NCBI RefSeq assembly: GCF_947036865.1
Contig: NZ_CAMQSF010000023.1
Location: 1 to 53,502 of the forward strand
Origin: an uncultured Caulobacter sp.
Lineage (GTDB): Bacteria; Pseudomonadota; Alphaproteobacteria; Caulobacterales; Caulobacteraceae
Direction: 5' to 3'
Length of the DNA stretch: 53,502 bases
Below are positions 25,634 to 35,077 of the stretch, piece after piece. Within the stretch, counting starts at the first letter, position 1; each line of letters starts with the position of its first letter. The translations under genes were made by a program, and so were the position numbers. Below the pieces are notes generated by a model that saw only the letters and a program-made list of their open reading frames with translations, had not been told where the DNA came from and made no database searches.

Positions 25634-25984
25634 ATGCTCAAGCAACGCCGTGAAGCCGCCGAAACCGTGGCCCAAGCCCTGTTCGCCGCCGAGAAAGCCA
25701 TCGACGCCGCGATCGCCAGCACCGCCGCCCTGGCCGGCCTGATGCCCGCCAGCCGCCAGCAAGCCAACCTCTCGGCCCTTATCGGCCAGGACGCCCTGAT
25801 GTCGGCCATCAACACCATGCAGGCCCTGGGCGCGGCGCGCGAAGGCATCGTCGCCACCCACAAGCACCTGAGCGTCGCCCAGCACGACATCGGCCTGTCG
25901 GCGGTGTCCTTCGAGGAGGACGAGTTCGGCAAGGCGCCGCCCAGCGTGGCCGTCGTCGCCAGCCGCCTGAACGTCGCCGCCTAG
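25634..25984 (+). CDS. hypothetical alpha-helical protein, 116 residues
   Basis: A 116-residue alanine-rich protein, predicted almost wholly helical (EAAETVAQALFAAEKAIDAA, IASTAALAGLMPASRQQANL), with no signal peptide or membrane span, ending in a more extended tail. ATG at 25634 has GGGAG seven bases upstream. The sequence is regular and unlike a shadow frame. It could be a small coiled-coil protein of the cell cycle or envelope, but nothing shows this. It sits alone between two hairpins and so is probably a single-gene transcript. Confidence 0.7.
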   Translation: MLKQRREAAETVAQALFAAEKAIDAAIASTAALAGLMPASRQQANLSALIGQDALMSAINTMQALGAAREGIVATHKHLSVAQHDIGLSAVSFEEDEFGKAPPSVAVVASRLNVAA

Positions 25985-26100
25985 AGCCAGGGACCTGGCG
26001 CGCTTTCGAGCGGTTTGACCGCTCACGCCAAACCCGAAGCGCTCCGGGGCTTCAACGCGACGCAAGATCCTCGCCGGTTCCGATCGGCGAGGATCGTTGC
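25983..26100. repeat. two adjacent hairpins in the gap after the 116-residue gene
   Basis: The first has GAGCGG (26008-26013) and CCGCTC (26019-26024), nested inside GCGCTT...AAGCGC. The second is long: GATCCTCGCCG (26066-26076) pairs with CGGCGAGGATC (26085-26095), then one bulged base, then GCAA/TTGC, about 15 bp in all. Neither has a U-tract. The element starts with 'tagagc' at the stop codon, like those at 10660 and 46913. Confidence 0.5.
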
Positions 26101-26130
26101 AATCTGGCGGAAACCCTCCACCCTGGCGCG

Positions 26131-26571
26131 ATGGCGCCGCTCAACTCAATTCCGCAATGGTCAAGCCTCGCCGCCCTGCTGATCACGGCGGGCGTGGCGC
26201 TGTGGCGTGGAGGCTGGCCTGAACGCCTGGCCGGCGCCGCCATGATCCTGGCCTGGTTCGCCACCGGCTACCTCTATGACAACGACCAAAAGTTCGGGCC
26301 GCAGACCGGCGTGTTCCTCGTCGACCTGGCGCTGATGCTGGTGCTGCTGTTCATCGCCCTGCGATCCGATCGCTGGTGGCCGATGTGGGCTTGCGGCTTT
26401 CACGGCTTGAGCCTGATCCTGCTGGTCGCCACCCTGGCCGACCCCGGGATCCCGAACCACGCCAGCCTGCTCGCCGGCGGCGGCGTCTTCAGCTACCTCG
26501 CGATGGCGGCGCTGTTTTTCGGGGCCCTGAACCGACGCCACGAGGGCCTGACGCGAAACGACGGGTCCTGA
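26131..26571 (+). CDS. small integral membrane protein, 146 residues
   Basis: A 146-residue protein with four predicted membrane segments: LAALLITAGVALWRGGWPER region, AGAAMILAWFATGYLY, VFLVDLALMLVLLFIAL, and GLSLILLVATLAD / SYLAMAALFFGAL. Trp-rich loops and a basic, polar C-terminus (NRRHEGLTRNDGS) suggest an inner-membrane location. Similar proteins are common in Caulobacter and sphingomonads with no known function. ATG at 26131 has no strong ribosome site. Function not assigned. Confidence 0.7.
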   Translation: MAPLNSIPQWSSLAALLITAGVALWRGGWPERLAGAAMILAWFATGYLYDNDQKFGPQTGVFLVDLALMLVLLFIALRSDRWWPMWACGFHGLSLILLVATLADPGIPNHASLLAGGGVFSYLAMAALFFGALNRRHEGLTRNDGS

Positions 26572-26637
26572 CGCCGCGTCACCGCTGACAGGGGCTCGAA
26601 CGCCTGTTTCACTCCCCGTCAACACAGGGAGGAACCA

Positions 26638-27810
26638 ATGGGCGAAGCCTATATCGTGGCGGCCGCGCGGACGGCCGGCGGGCGCAAGGGCGGCAAGGTC
26701 TCGGGCTGGCATCCGGCCGATCTGGGCGGCGTGGTGCTGGACGCGCTGATCGAGCGCAGCGGCGCCGACCCGGCCCTGGTCGAGGACGTGATCATGGGCT
26801 GCGTCGGCCAGGTCGGCGAGCAGGGCCTGAACGTCGCGCGCAACGCCATCCTCGCCTCGAAGCTGCCGGAAAGCGTGCCGGGCACCTCGGTCGACCGCCA
26901 GTGCGGCTCGTCGCAACAGGCCATCCACTTCGCCGCCGCCACCGTGATGTCGGGCGCCATGGACGTGGTGATCGCCGCCGGCGTCGAGAGCATGAGCCGC
27001 GTGCCGATGGGGCTGTCCTCGCAGCTGCCCTACAAGAACGGGTTCGGCACCTACAAGAGCCCGCGCATCGAGGACCGCTATCCCGGCATCCAGTTCAGCC
27101 AGTTCATGGGCGCGGAGATGATGGCCAAGAAGTACGACCTGTCGCGGGCCGAACTCGACGCCTACGCGCTGAAGAGCCACCAGCGGGCGATGGCCGCCAC
27201 CAAGGCCGGCAAGTTCGCCGCCGAGATCGTGCCGATCGACGTGACCCTGGAGGACGGGACCACCCAGCGCCACGACGCCGACGAGGGCATCCGCTGGGAC
27301 GCCTCGCTGGAGTCGATCGGCTCGGTCAAGCTGCTGGCCGAGGACGGCCGGATCACCGCCGCCACCTCCAGCCAGATCTGCGACGGCGCGGCCGGGGTGA
27401 TGATCGTCAACGAACGGGGGCTCAAGGCCCTGGGCGTCGAGCCCCTGGCCCGCATCCACCACATGACCGTCATCGGCCACGACCCGGTGATCATGCTGGA
27501 GGCCCCGATCCCCGCCACCCAGAAGGCGCTGGAACGGGCCGGCATGAAGATCGACGACATCGACCTCTACGAGGTCAACGAGGCCTTCGCCTCGGTGCCG
27601 ACCGCGTGGCTGAAGGTCACCGGCGGCGATCCGGACAAGCTGAACGTCCACGGCGGCGCCATCGCCCTGGGCCATCCGCTGGGCGGCTCGGGCGCCAAGC
27701 TGATGACCACCCTGGTCCACGCGATGAAGGACCGCGGCGCCCGCTATGGCCTGCAGACCATGTGCGAGGGCGGCGGCCTGGCCAATGTGACGATCGTGGA
27801 GCGGCTGTAG
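26638..27810 (+). CDS. acetyl-CoA C-acyltransferase (thiolase)
   Basis: A 390-residue thiolase with all three signature sites: nucleophile Cys89 in DRQCGSSQQAI, His346 in NVHGGAIALGHPLGGSGAK, and the general base Cys376 in QTMCEGGG. It catalyses reversible thiolytic cleavage of 3-ketoacyl-CoA or condensation of two acetyl-CoA. The length matches biosynthetic and degradative types; the N-terminus EAYIVAAARTAGGRKGGKVS is of the FadA-like acetyl-CoA acetyltransferase group. RBS GGGAGGAA lies upstream of ATG. No neighbouring fatty-acid genes, so its pathway is not shown. Confidence 0.93.
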   Translation: MGEAYIVAAARTAGGRKGGKVSGWHPADLGGVVLDALIERSGADPALVEDVIMGCVGQVGEQGLNVARNAILASKLPESVPGTSVDRQCGSSQQAIHFAAATVMSGAMDVVIAAGVESMSRVPMGLSSQLPYKNGFGTYKSPRIEDRYPGIQFSQFMGAEMMAKKYDLSRAELDAYALKSHQRAMAATKAGKFAAEIVPIDVTLEDGTTQRHDADEGIRWDASLESIGSVKLLAEDGRITAATSSQICDGAAGVMIVNERGLKALGVEPLARIHHMTVIGHDPVIMLEAPIPATQKALERAGMKIDDIDLYEVNEAFASVPTAWLKVTGGDPDKLNVHGGAIALGHPLGGSGAKLMTTLVHAMKDRGARYGLQTMCEGGGLANVTIVERL

Positions 27811-27818
27811 TTTCAGCC

Positions 27819-27948
27819 GATCTCCCCGGCGAACGCCGGGGCCCAGATCGCACCCACAAGAGCGCGGGGCTGGCGATGGTCCTAGGCGCGTCAGCCCAAG
27901 GCGCTCAGGATGGATCTGGGTCCCGGCATTCGCCGGGAAAGTCGGAAA
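27819..27948. repeat. palindromic intergenic repeat, CCCCGGC type
   Basis: The left end carries CCCCGGC...GCCGGGG and CCCAGATC, the right end GGATCTGGG and the same motif in reverse, so the ends pair imperfectly. A near-perfect member of this family is at 46749-46877 and a fragment at 40374-40391. Probably fills the terminator role between the thiolase and the GST gene. Confidence 0.75.
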
Positions 27949-27962
27949 TTGGCGCGCAATCG

Positions 27963-28595
27963 ATGATCACCCTCTGGCACTGCCATGACGCCCGCTCGTT
28001 CCGGCCGCTCTGGGCGCTGGAGGAGCTGGGCGTTCCTTATGAGCTGAGGGTGCTGCCCTTCCCGCCCCGCTTCCTCGCCCGCGAATACCTGGACGAGAAC
28101 CCGCTGGGGACGATCCCGCTGCTGGTCGACGGCGAGACGCGGATGACCGAGTCCGCGGCGATGATCGAGTACCTGTCGATGCGCCATGGCGGCGGCGCGC
28201 TGTCGGTGCGGCCGGACGAGCCCGGCTACGGCGCCTATCTGAACGGTCTGGTCTTCGGCGAGGCCACCCTGACCTTTCCGCAGACCCTGGTGCTGCGCTA
28301 CACGCGGCTGGAACCGGAGGAACGCCGCAATCCCCAGGTGGCCAGCGACTACGCCCGCTGGTTCCTGGCCCGGCTGCGCGGCCTGGACGGGGCGCTCCAG
28401 GATCGCGAGCACTATGCCGCCGACCGCTTCACCGGCGCCGACATCTCTGTCGCCTACGCCCTGCTGCTGGCGGAATCGCTGGGCCTCGACGCCGATTTTC
28501 CGCCGGCCGTGGCCGCCTATTGGGCGCGCATGCGCCAACGCCCGGGCTTCCAGCGGGCCAAGGCCGCCCAGGCGCGATCGACCGCGTCGCCCTGA
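27963..28595 (+). CDS. glutathione S-transferase
   Basis: A 210-residue cytosolic GST that conjugates or reduces substrates with glutathione. The thioredoxin-like N-terminal domain shows ITLWHCHDARSFRPLWALEE, then NPLGTIPLLVDGETRMTESAA, where the cis-Pro and ESAA segment bind glutathione. The all-helical C-terminal domain follows (RFTGADISVAYALLLAESLG). The class is close to the beta/nu bacterial GSTs; the substrate is unknown. The ATG at 27963 lies right after the palindromic repeat. Confidence 0.9.
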   Translation: MITLWHCHDARSFRPLWALEELGVPYELRVLPFPPRFLAREYLDENPLGTIPLLVDGETRMTESAAMIEYLSMRHGGGALSVRPDEPGYGAYLNGLVFGEATLTFPQTLVLRYTRLEPEERRNPQVASDYARWFLARLRGLDGALQDREHYAADRFTGADISVAYALLLAESLGLDADFPPAVAAYWARMRQRPGFQRAKAAQARSTASP

Positions 28596-28689
28596 AACCT
28601 TTTATCGTCTTACGGTAAATTAACTCAGCGACCCAAGGTTTGTCGGCTAGAAGGCCGGCGGGCTTTCAATGTCAGCTGGGGACTAGGTC

Positions 28690-29811
28690 GTGCTTTACCG
28701 GATCAACGGGCGTCGCCCGACCTTGAGCGCGCTTGTCCTGGTCCTGGGCGCCAGCGCGATCGCCCTGGCCGGCTGCGGCAAGGCGCCGCCCAAGAAGGTC
28801 AAGGCCCAGGCCTCCAGCTCGGCCCAGACGGTCAGCGTCGTGGACGTGACCAGCCAGCCGATCGCCCGCCAGATCAACGCCACCGGCACCATCTCGCCCT
28901 GGGAGGAAGTCCCCGTCGGCGCCGAGACCGGCGGCCTGACCGCCGTCGCCGTCAACGCCGAGGAAGGCCAGGTGGTCAAGGCCGGCCAGGTCCTGGTCAA
29001 GCTGAACGACACCCTGCTGGTGGCCCAGCTGCGCCAGCACGAGGCGGCCGTCGCCAGCGCCAAGGCCACCCTGGCCGAGGCCAACGCCTCCTTGAACCGG
29101 GCCCGCGAACTGCAGGCCAAGGGCTATCTCTCACAGGCGGGCCTGGACACCGCCATCGCCAAGCAGGGCACGGCGGCGGCCAATCTGTCCTCGGCCCAGG
29201 CGGCGCTGGGCGAGACCGCCGCGCGCGTGGCCCAGACCGCGATCCGCGCCCCGGTCGGCGGCCTGATCAGCCGGCGCAGCGTCACCAAGGGCCAGATCGT
29301 CACGACGGGCGCGGAGGTCTTCCGCATCGTCCGCGACAGCCGCCTGGAGCTGGACGCCGAAATCCCCGAGACCGACCTCGGCGCGGTCAAGGCCGGCATG
29401 TCGGCCAAGGTCTATTCGGAAAAGGTCGGCGAGATGACCGGCCGCGTCCGCATCGTCACCTCGGAAGTCAATCCGACCAGCCGCCTGGGCACGGCCCGCG
29501 TGGCGCTGTCGGCCATGGGCGGCTTCCGACCGGGCATGTTCGCCCGCGCCACCATCGACGCCGGCGACCAGCCGGCCCTGGTCGTGCCCAGCGCCTCGGT
29601 GCTGTACCGCGAGAACCGGCCGGGCGTCTTCATCGTCGACGGGACCGACAAGGTTCACTTCCGCCGCATCACGATCCTGGCCAACACCGGCTACCGTGTC
29701 GCCGCCACCGGCGTCGCCGCCGGCGAGCGGGTGGTGGTCGACGGGGCCGGCTTCCTGGGTGAAGGCGATCCGGTCCGCGTGGCCGGCGCCGCGCCCAAGC
29801 CCGCTCGCTGA
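28690..29811 (+). CDS. RND efflux periplasmic adaptor lipoprotein (second system)
   Basis: A 373-residue membrane-fusion protein. The GTG start gives a lipoprotein signal peptide with lipobox LAGC (Cys29). The lipoyl halves are seen at GAETGGLTAVAVNAEEGQVV and VAQTAIRAPVGGLISRRSVT, with a helical hairpin between. It is 30 to 60 residues shorter than AcrA and of the MexH/HAE1-associated type. The permease follows 11 bases downstream; there is no outer-membrane factor in this operon, so it presumably borrows one such as NodT. No regulator is adjacent and no operator was seen. Confidence 0.92.
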   Translation: MLYRINGRRPTLSALVLVLGASAIALAGCGKAPPKKVKAQASSSAQTVSVVDVTSQPIARQINATGTISPWEEVPVGAETGGLTAVAVNAEEGQVVKAGQVLVKLNDTLLVAQLRQHEAAVASAKATLAEANASLNRARELQAKGYLSQAGLDTAIAKQGTAAANLSSAQAALGETAARVAQTAIRAPVGGLISRRSVTKGQIVTTGAEVFRIVRDSRLELDAEIPETDLGAVKAGMSAKVYSEKVGEMTGRVRIVTSEVNPTSRLGTARVALSAMGGFRPGMFARATIDAGDQPALVVPSASVLYRENRPGVFIVDGTDKVHFRRITILANTGYRVAATGVAAGERVVVDGAGFLGEGDPVRVAGAAPKPAR

Positions 29812-29822
29812 GGACGCGCCCG

Positions 29823-32800
29823 ATGCGCAACATCTCCTCCTGGGCGATCAAGAACCCGATCCCCGTCATCCTGCTGTTCCTGCTGCTGTCGCTGGCCGGC
29901 GTCGCCGGCTTCAAGAGCATGCGGATCAACAACAATCCCGACGTCGACTTCCCGTTCGTCGTCGTCACCGCCGTTCGCCCCGGCGCGGCCCCCAGCGAGC
30001 TGGAGACCCAGGTCACCCGCCTGATCGAGGACTCGGTCGCGGGCCTGGGCCAGGTGCGGCACATCAACTCCACCGTCGTCGACGGCGCCTCGACCACGGT
30101 CATCGAGTTCGAGCTGGGCGTCGACCACGAGCGGGTGACCAACGACGTCCGCAACGCCATGTCCAACCTGCGCGGCTCCCTGCCCCAGGACATGCAGGAG
30201 CCGATCGTCAACCGCGTCGACGTGACCGGCGGCGGCCTGATCACCTATGTGGTCAGGGCCCCCACCCTGACGCCGGAGCAGCGCAGCTGGTTCGTCGACA
30301 ACGAGGTCAGCCGCGCCCTGCTGGCCATCAAGGGCGTGCGCCAGGTCAACCGTCAGGGCGGCGTCGACCGCGAGATCGAGGTGGCCCTGGATCCCGACCG
30401 CCTGGCCGCGCGGGGCGTCACCGCCGCCACCGTCAGCCAGGCCCTGGTCTCGGCCAACGCCGACCTGCCGGGCGGCCGCGTGACGATCTCGGGCTCGGAA
30501 CGCGCCATCCGCACCCTGGGCGCGGCGGGCTCGGTCGAGCAGCTGCGAGAGACCCGCGTGCCCCTGCCCTCCGGCGGCACGGTGCGCCTGGCCGATCTCG
30601 GCGAGATCACCGACCACTGGGCCGAGCCGCGCTCGCGCGCCCGCTATGACGGCCAGGAGGTGGTGACCTTCAACATGGTGCGCGGCCGCGACGCCTCGGA
30701 GGTGCAGACCGCCGACAAGGTCCGCAAGGCCATCGCCAAGCTGGAGAAGGCCCACCCCGAGGTCCGGATCGAGGAGATCACCTCGACCGTCAAATATATC
30801 GAGCAGAGCTACGTCGCCTCGATGGAGGCCCTGATCGTCGGCGCCATCCTGGCGGTGCTGGTCGTGCTGCTGTTCCTGCGCGACGGCCGCGCCACCCTGC
30901 TGGCGGCGGTGGCGATCCCGATGTCGCTGATCCCGACCTTCGCGGTGTTGGCGCCGATGGGCCAGTCGCTGAACGGCATCACCCTGCTGGCCCTGTCGCT
31001 GACCGTGGGCATCCTGGTGGACGACGCGATCGTCGAGATCGAGAACATCGTCCGCCACATGCGCGGCGGCAAGAGTCCCTACGCCGCGGCGATGGAGGCG
31101 GCCGACGAGATCGGCCTGGCGGTCGTGGCCACCACCTTCACCATCGTGGCGGTCTTCGCGCCGGTCGGCTTCATGCCGGGCATCATCGGCCAGTTCTTCA
31201 AGGCCTTCGCCCTGGCCGCCTGCGTCTCGGTGCTGTTCTCGCTGGTGGTCGCCCGCCTGCTGACGCCGCTGATGGGCGCCTACATGCTGAAGGCCGACGC
31301 CAAGCACGAGGACAAGGACCCGCCCTGGATGGGGCCTTATCTGAAGAGCCTGAACTGGGCGCTGCGGAACCGTTGGAAGGTCCTGTGGATGGGCCTGCCG
31401 ATGTTGATCATCTCGGGCATCCTCGCGACCCGCCTGCCGTTCGAGTTCCAGCCCCAGGTCGACCGCGGCCAGGCCGACTTCTCGGTCGAGCTGCCGCCCG
31501 GCGCGACCCTGGACGAGACCGACGCCGTCGTGCAGCGCGTGGCCAAGACCCTGCTGGCCCGCAAGGAAGTCGTCAGCGTCTACAGCGCGATCGGGAGCAA
31601 CGGCTCGGTCAACAAGGCCAGCCTGACCGCCGACCTGACCGACAAGAAGGAACGGATAAGCCAGAAGCAGTTCAGCCGCGAGATGGTCGACCAGTTCGCC
31701 GCCATCCCCGGCGTGCGGATCGGCGCGGGCGGCAACAGCGGCGGCGGCCCCTCGAACGGCGGCAGCTACACGCTGCGCCTGCTCAGCGACAACGGCCCGG
31801 CTCTGGAGGCCGCCGCGCGCAAGGTCGAGGCCGAGATGCGCACGGTTCCGGGCCTGGCCCACGTGGTCAACACCGCCGCGATCGCCCGGCCCGAGATCGT
31901 CGTGACGCCGAAGCCGGACCAGGCCGCGCGCGCCGGCGTCTCGGCCGGGGCCATCTCCCAGGCCGTGCGCGTGGCCACGATCGGCGACGTCGCGCAGAAC
32001 CTGCCGAAGTACAATCTGGGCGACCGCCAGGTGCCGATCCGCCTGCGCCTGAACGACGACGCGCGCGGCGACATCGCCGTGCTGCAGACGCTGAAGGTGC
32101 CCTCGGCCAACGGCCCCGTGCCGCTGAACGCGGTGGCCGACATCCGCTTCGGCGCCGGCCCTTCGCAGATCGACCGCCAGGACCGCTCGCGCGTCGCCAC
32201 CATCACCGCCGAGCTGGACGGCATCGTCGTCGGCGAGGCGGCCAAGCGGGTTCACGCCCTGTCGTCGGTCAAGCACCTGCCCCCCGGCGTCAAGGAGACC
32301 CCAGCCGGCGACGCCGAGTTCATCGCCGAGATGGTCACCGGCTTCCTGGGCGCGCTGATCACCGGCATCCTTCTGATGTACGTCGTGCTGGTGCTGCTGT
32401 TCCGCAGCTTCGCCCACCCGATCACCATCATGGTCGCCCTGCCCCTGGCGATCGGCGGCGCCTTCGGGCTGCTGGTGCTGGTCCATTCCAGCTTCTCGAT
32501 CTCGACCCTGATCGGCATCCTGATGCTGATGGGCATCGCGGCCAAGAACTCGATCCTGCTGGTCGAGTACGCGATCATGGCCATGAAGGAACAGGGCATG
32601 GACAAGCGCACGGCGATCATCGACGCCGCGCACAAGCGGGCCAGACCGATCCTGATGACCACGGTGGCGATGGGCGCGGGCATGCTGCCCACCGCCATCG
32701 GCCTGGGCGCCGAGATCGAGTTCCGCGCGCCGATGGCCATCGCCGTCATCGGCGGCCTGATCACCTCGACCTTGCTGTCGCTGCTCTACATCCCGGTGGT

Positions 32801-32915
32801 GTTCGTGCTGATGGACGGCCTGAAGACCCGCGCCGAGCGGCTGATGGGCCGCCTGTTCGGCCACCAGCACCAGGCGGCCGCCACGCCCTCGGACGTCAGG
32901 GGCGCGGCGGAGTAG
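29823..32915 (+). CDS. RND efflux permease (HAE1 family, second system)
   Basis: A 1030-residue inner-membrane RND transporter, distinct from the AcrB protein at 4812-7970. It starts MRNISSWAIKNPIPVILLFL. TM4 holds the proton relay LTVGILVDDAIVEIENIV (Asp400, Asp401). Both halves are complete with the usual large periplasmic loops, and TM10-12 contain GIAAKNSILLVEYAIMAMKE. It belongs to the HAE1 branch of uncertain substrate (MexF/MdtB-like in length). It is cotranscribed with the adaptor. Confidence 0.94.
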   Translation: MRNISSWAIKNPIPVILLFLLLSLAGVAGFKSMRINNNPDVDFPFVVVTAVRPGAAPSELETQVTRLIEDSVAGLGQVRHINSTVVDGASTTVIEFELGVDHERVTNDVRNAMSNLRGSLPQDMQEPIVNRVDVTGGGLITYVVRAPTLTPEQRSWFVDNEVSRALLAIKGVRQVNRQGGVDREIEVALDPDRLAARGVTAATVSQALVSANADLPGGRVTISGSERAIRTLGAAGSVEQLRETRVPLPSGGTVRLADLGEITDHWAEPRSRARYDGQEVVTFNMVRGRDASEVQTADKVRKAIAKLEKAHPEVRIEEITSTVKYIEQSYVASMEALIVGAILAVLVVLLFLRDGRATLLAAVAIPMSLIPTFAVLAPMGQSLNGITLLALSLTVGILVDDAIVEIENIVRHMRGGKSPYAAAMEAADEIGLAVVATTFTIVAVFAPVGFMPGIIGQFFKAFALAACVSVLFSLVVARLLTPLMGAYMLKADAKHEDKDPPWMGPYLKSLNWALRNRWKVLWMGLPMLIISGILATRLPFEFQPQVDRGQADFSVELPPGATLDETDAVVQRVAKTLLARKEVVSVYSAIGSNGSVNKASLTADLTDKKERISQKQFSREMVDQFAAIPGVRIGAGGNSGGGPSNGGSYTLRLLSDNGPALEAAARKVEAEMRTVPGLAHVVNTAAIARPEIVVTPKPDQAARAGVSAGAISQAVRVATIGDVAQNLPKYNLGDRQVPIRLRLNDDARGDIAVLQTLKVPSANGPVPLNAVADIRFGAGPSQIDRQDRSRVATITAELDGIVVGEAAKRVHALSSVKHLPPGVKETPAGDAEFIAEMVTGFLGALITGILLMYVVLVLLFRSFAHPITIMVALPLAIGGAFGLLVLVHSSFSISTLIGILMLMGIAAKNSILLVEYAIMAMKEQGMDKRTAIIDAAHKRARPILMTTVAMGAGMLPTAIGLGAEIEFRAPMAIAVIGGLITSTLLSLLYIPVVFVLMDGLKTRAERLMGRLFGHQHQAAATPSDVRGAAE

Positions 32916-32928
32916 TCCGAACGGTGGC

Positions 32929-33597
32929 TCAGGCCCTCAGCGCCTGGGCCACGACCGGCGCCAGGCGCTCGGCGATGATCCGGGCGCCCTCGGCGTTGGG
33001 GTGGATGCCGTCGCGCTGCATGTAGCGCGACACCCCGATCACGCCGGTCAGAAAGTCCGGGGCGTAGAGCACGCCCTGCTCGCGGGCCAGGTCCGGATAG
33101 AGGGCGGTGAAGCGGCGCGCATAGGCCACGCCTAGCAGGCCGGGGGCGCGCACGCCGGCCAGCACCACGCGGGTGTTCCGCGACTTCAGATGCTGGACGA
33201 TCGCCCGTAGATTGGCCTTGGTCAGCGAGGGGTCGAGGCCGCGCAGCAGGTCGTTGCCGCCCAGGGCCACCACGCAGACGGCGGTCTCGGCGGGCACCCG
33301 GTCGACGCGCGCCAGGCCGTTGGCGCTGGTGTCGCCGAACACGCCCTGGCCCAGCACCCGAGCGCGCGCGCCCAGCCGGTCCAGCGCCGCCTGCAGCCGC
33401 GCCGGCATCGCCTGGTCCGCGGGCAGGCCCAGGCCCGCCGTGATCGAGTCGCCCAGCACCGTGACCAGGGGCGGCTTGGGCGGCGGGGGCGGCGGCTTGG
33501 CCGGCGCGCGCCTTCGGACCGACGCCGACGCCGGGCCGACCGCCGTCAGGGCCGCCAGGCCGGCCAGCAGAAGTCGACGGGACTGGAACTTCACCAT
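32929..33597 (-). CDS. exported SGNH arylesterase (TesA-like)
   Basis: A 222-residue SGNH hydrolase with an N-terminal export signal and a proline-rich linker (residues 34-43). The four blocks are clear: GDSITAGLG (Ser51), the Gly of block II, GGNDLLRG, and DGIHPNAEG supplying Asp and His. It resembles TesA-type arylesterase/lysophospholipase, periplasmic. It converges with the RND permease, leaving 13 bases between stops. Confidence 0.9.
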   Translation of the reverse strand: MVKFQSRRLLLAGLAALTAVGPASASVRRRAPAKPPPPPPKPPLVTVLGDSITAGLGLPADQAMPARLQAALDRLGARARVLGQGVFGDTSANGLARVDRVPAETAVCVVALGGNDLLRGLDPSLTKANLRAIVQHLKSRNTRVVLAGVRAPGLLGVAYARRFTALYPDLAREQGVLYAPDFLTGVIGVSRYMQRDGIHPNAEGARIIAERLAPVVAQALRA

Positions 33598-33630
33598 GCC
33601 TCAACCGTATCAATGTCCAGAACGGATCAA

Positions 33631-33655
33631 AGCCCCCGCGCGTTGAACGGGGGCT
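33631..33655 (+). promoter_or_regulatory. 8-bp hairpin just before a ribosome site
   Basis: AGCCCCCG (33631-33638) pairs with CGGGGGCT (33648-33655), and GAAGGGGAG follows at once as the ribosome site for the gene at 33673. The layout repeats that at 25600-25620. Confidence 0.5.
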
Positions 33656-33672
33656 GAAGGGGAGACGCGCCG

Positions 33673-34998
33673 ATGCAACGCAGGTTTCGCGAAATCTTGA
33701 TCGTCGGCGCCGCCCTCGCGGCCCTGGCCGCCTGCGGTCAGAGCCAGGGCCAGCAGGCCAGCCCGGTCGGCTATGGACCCAATCCCGCCCTGCCCGCGCC
33801 CAAGCACGCCCTGCTGCCGACGGTGAAGGTCTCCGACGTGGTCGGCTGGCCCGCCGGCGTCACGCCCGCCGCGCCGGCGGGCTTCAAGGTCCAGCCGTTC
33901 GCGACGGGCCTGGATCACCCGCGCTGGCTCTTGGTGCTGCCGAACGGCGACGTGCTGGTGGCCGAGACCAACGGCCCGCCCAAGAAGGAGAAGAACGGCC
34001 TGCGCGCCTTCTTCGAGAAGATGCTGATGAAGAAGGCCGGCGCGGGCGTGCCCAGCGCCAACCGCATCAGCCTGCTGCGCGACGCCGACCATGACGGGGT
34101 GGCCGAAACCAAGGTCCCGTTCCTGACCGACCTCTATTCGCCGTTCGGCATGGCCCTGGTCGGCGACACGCTCTACGTCGCCAACGCCGACGCCATCGTC
34201 GCCTTTCCGTACACGGAGGGGGCCACCCGGATCACCGCCCCGCCGCGCAAGATCGCCGACCTGCCAGGCGGGCCGATCAACCACCACTGGACCAAGAACA
34301 TCCTGGCCAGCCCCGACGGCAAGACCCTCTACGCCACGGTCGGCTCGAACAGCAATGTCGGCGAGAACGGCCTCGAGAACGAGACCGACCGCGCGGCGAT
34401 CCTGCAGGTCGACCTGGCGACGGGCGCCAAGCGCGTCTTCGCCTCGGGCCTGCGCAATCCCAACGGCCTGGCCTGGAATCCGGCCAATGGCCAGCTGTGG
34501 ACCGCCGTCAACGAGCGCGACGAATTGGGCAACGACCTGGTGCCCGACTACATGACCTCGGTGCGCGAAGGCGGCTTCTACGGCTGGCCCTACAGCTATT
34601 TCGGCCGCAACGTCGACAAGCGGGTCAAGGACCGCGACCGCCGCCCCGACCTCGTCGAGCGCGCCATCGTCCCCGACTACGCCCTGGGCGCCCAAACCGC
34701 CTCGCTGGGCCTGGCCTTCTACCAGGGCCAGACCTTCCCGGCCCGCTACAAGGACGGCGTCTTCGTCGGCCAGCACGGCTCGTGGAACCGCAAGCCGCAG
34801 GCCGGCTACAAGGTGGTGTTCGTCCCCTTCGCGGGCGGCAAGCCGGCGGGCCCTGTCGAGGACTTCCTGACCGGCTTCCTCGACGCCAAGGGCAAGGCCC
34901 AGGGCCGGCCGGTCGGCGTGGCGGTCGACGCCTCGGGCGCGCTTCTGGTGGCCGACGACGTCGGCAATGTCGTCTGGCGGGTCAGCGCGGCGAAGTAG
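33673..34998 (+). CDS. sorbosone dehydrogenase-like / PQQ-type sugar dehydrogenase lipoprotein
   Basis: A 441-residue exported protein with a lipobox (LAAC, Cys21). The mature part is a six-bladed beta-propeller of the soluble glucose/sorbosone dehydrogenase type: [53 protein letters not shown], and [20 protein letters not shown] in the C-terminal blade. Such enzymes oxidise sugars using PQQ; PQQ supply cannot be judged here. Substrate unknown. A leader hairpin (33631-33655) precedes its ribosome site. Confidence 0.85.
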   Translation: MQRRFREILIVGAALAALAACGQSQGQQASPVGYGPNPALPAPKHALLPTVKVSDVVGWPAGVTPAAPAGFKVQPFATGLDHPRWLLVLPNGDVLVAETNGPPKKEKNGLRAFFEKMLMKKAGAGVPSANRISLLRDADHDGVAETKVPFLTDLYSPFGMALVGDTLYVANADAIVAFPYTEGATRITAPPRKIADLPGGPINHHWTKNILASPDGKTLYATVGSNSNVGENGLENETDRAAILQVDLATGAKRVFASGLRNPNGLAWNPANGQLWTAVNERDELGNDLVPDYMTSVREGGFYGWPYSYFGRNVDKRVKDRDRRPDLVERAIVPDYALGAQTASLGLAFYQGQTFPARYKDGVFVGQHGSWNRKPQAGYKVVFVPFAGGKPAGPVEDFLTGFLDAKGKAQGRPVGVAVDASGALLVADDVGNVVWRVSAAK

Positions 34999-35077
34999 GG
35001 CAGGCTGGCGCCCCAAGGGCAGCTTGCACAACAGGACTAACTGGCCTTAGCTTCCCCCAGCTCAGGGAGGAGCCGCC

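Noticed and set aside
29691..32870. A 1059-codon open frame on the minus strand
   Set aside because: Exactly antisense to the second RND permease, with shadow composition.
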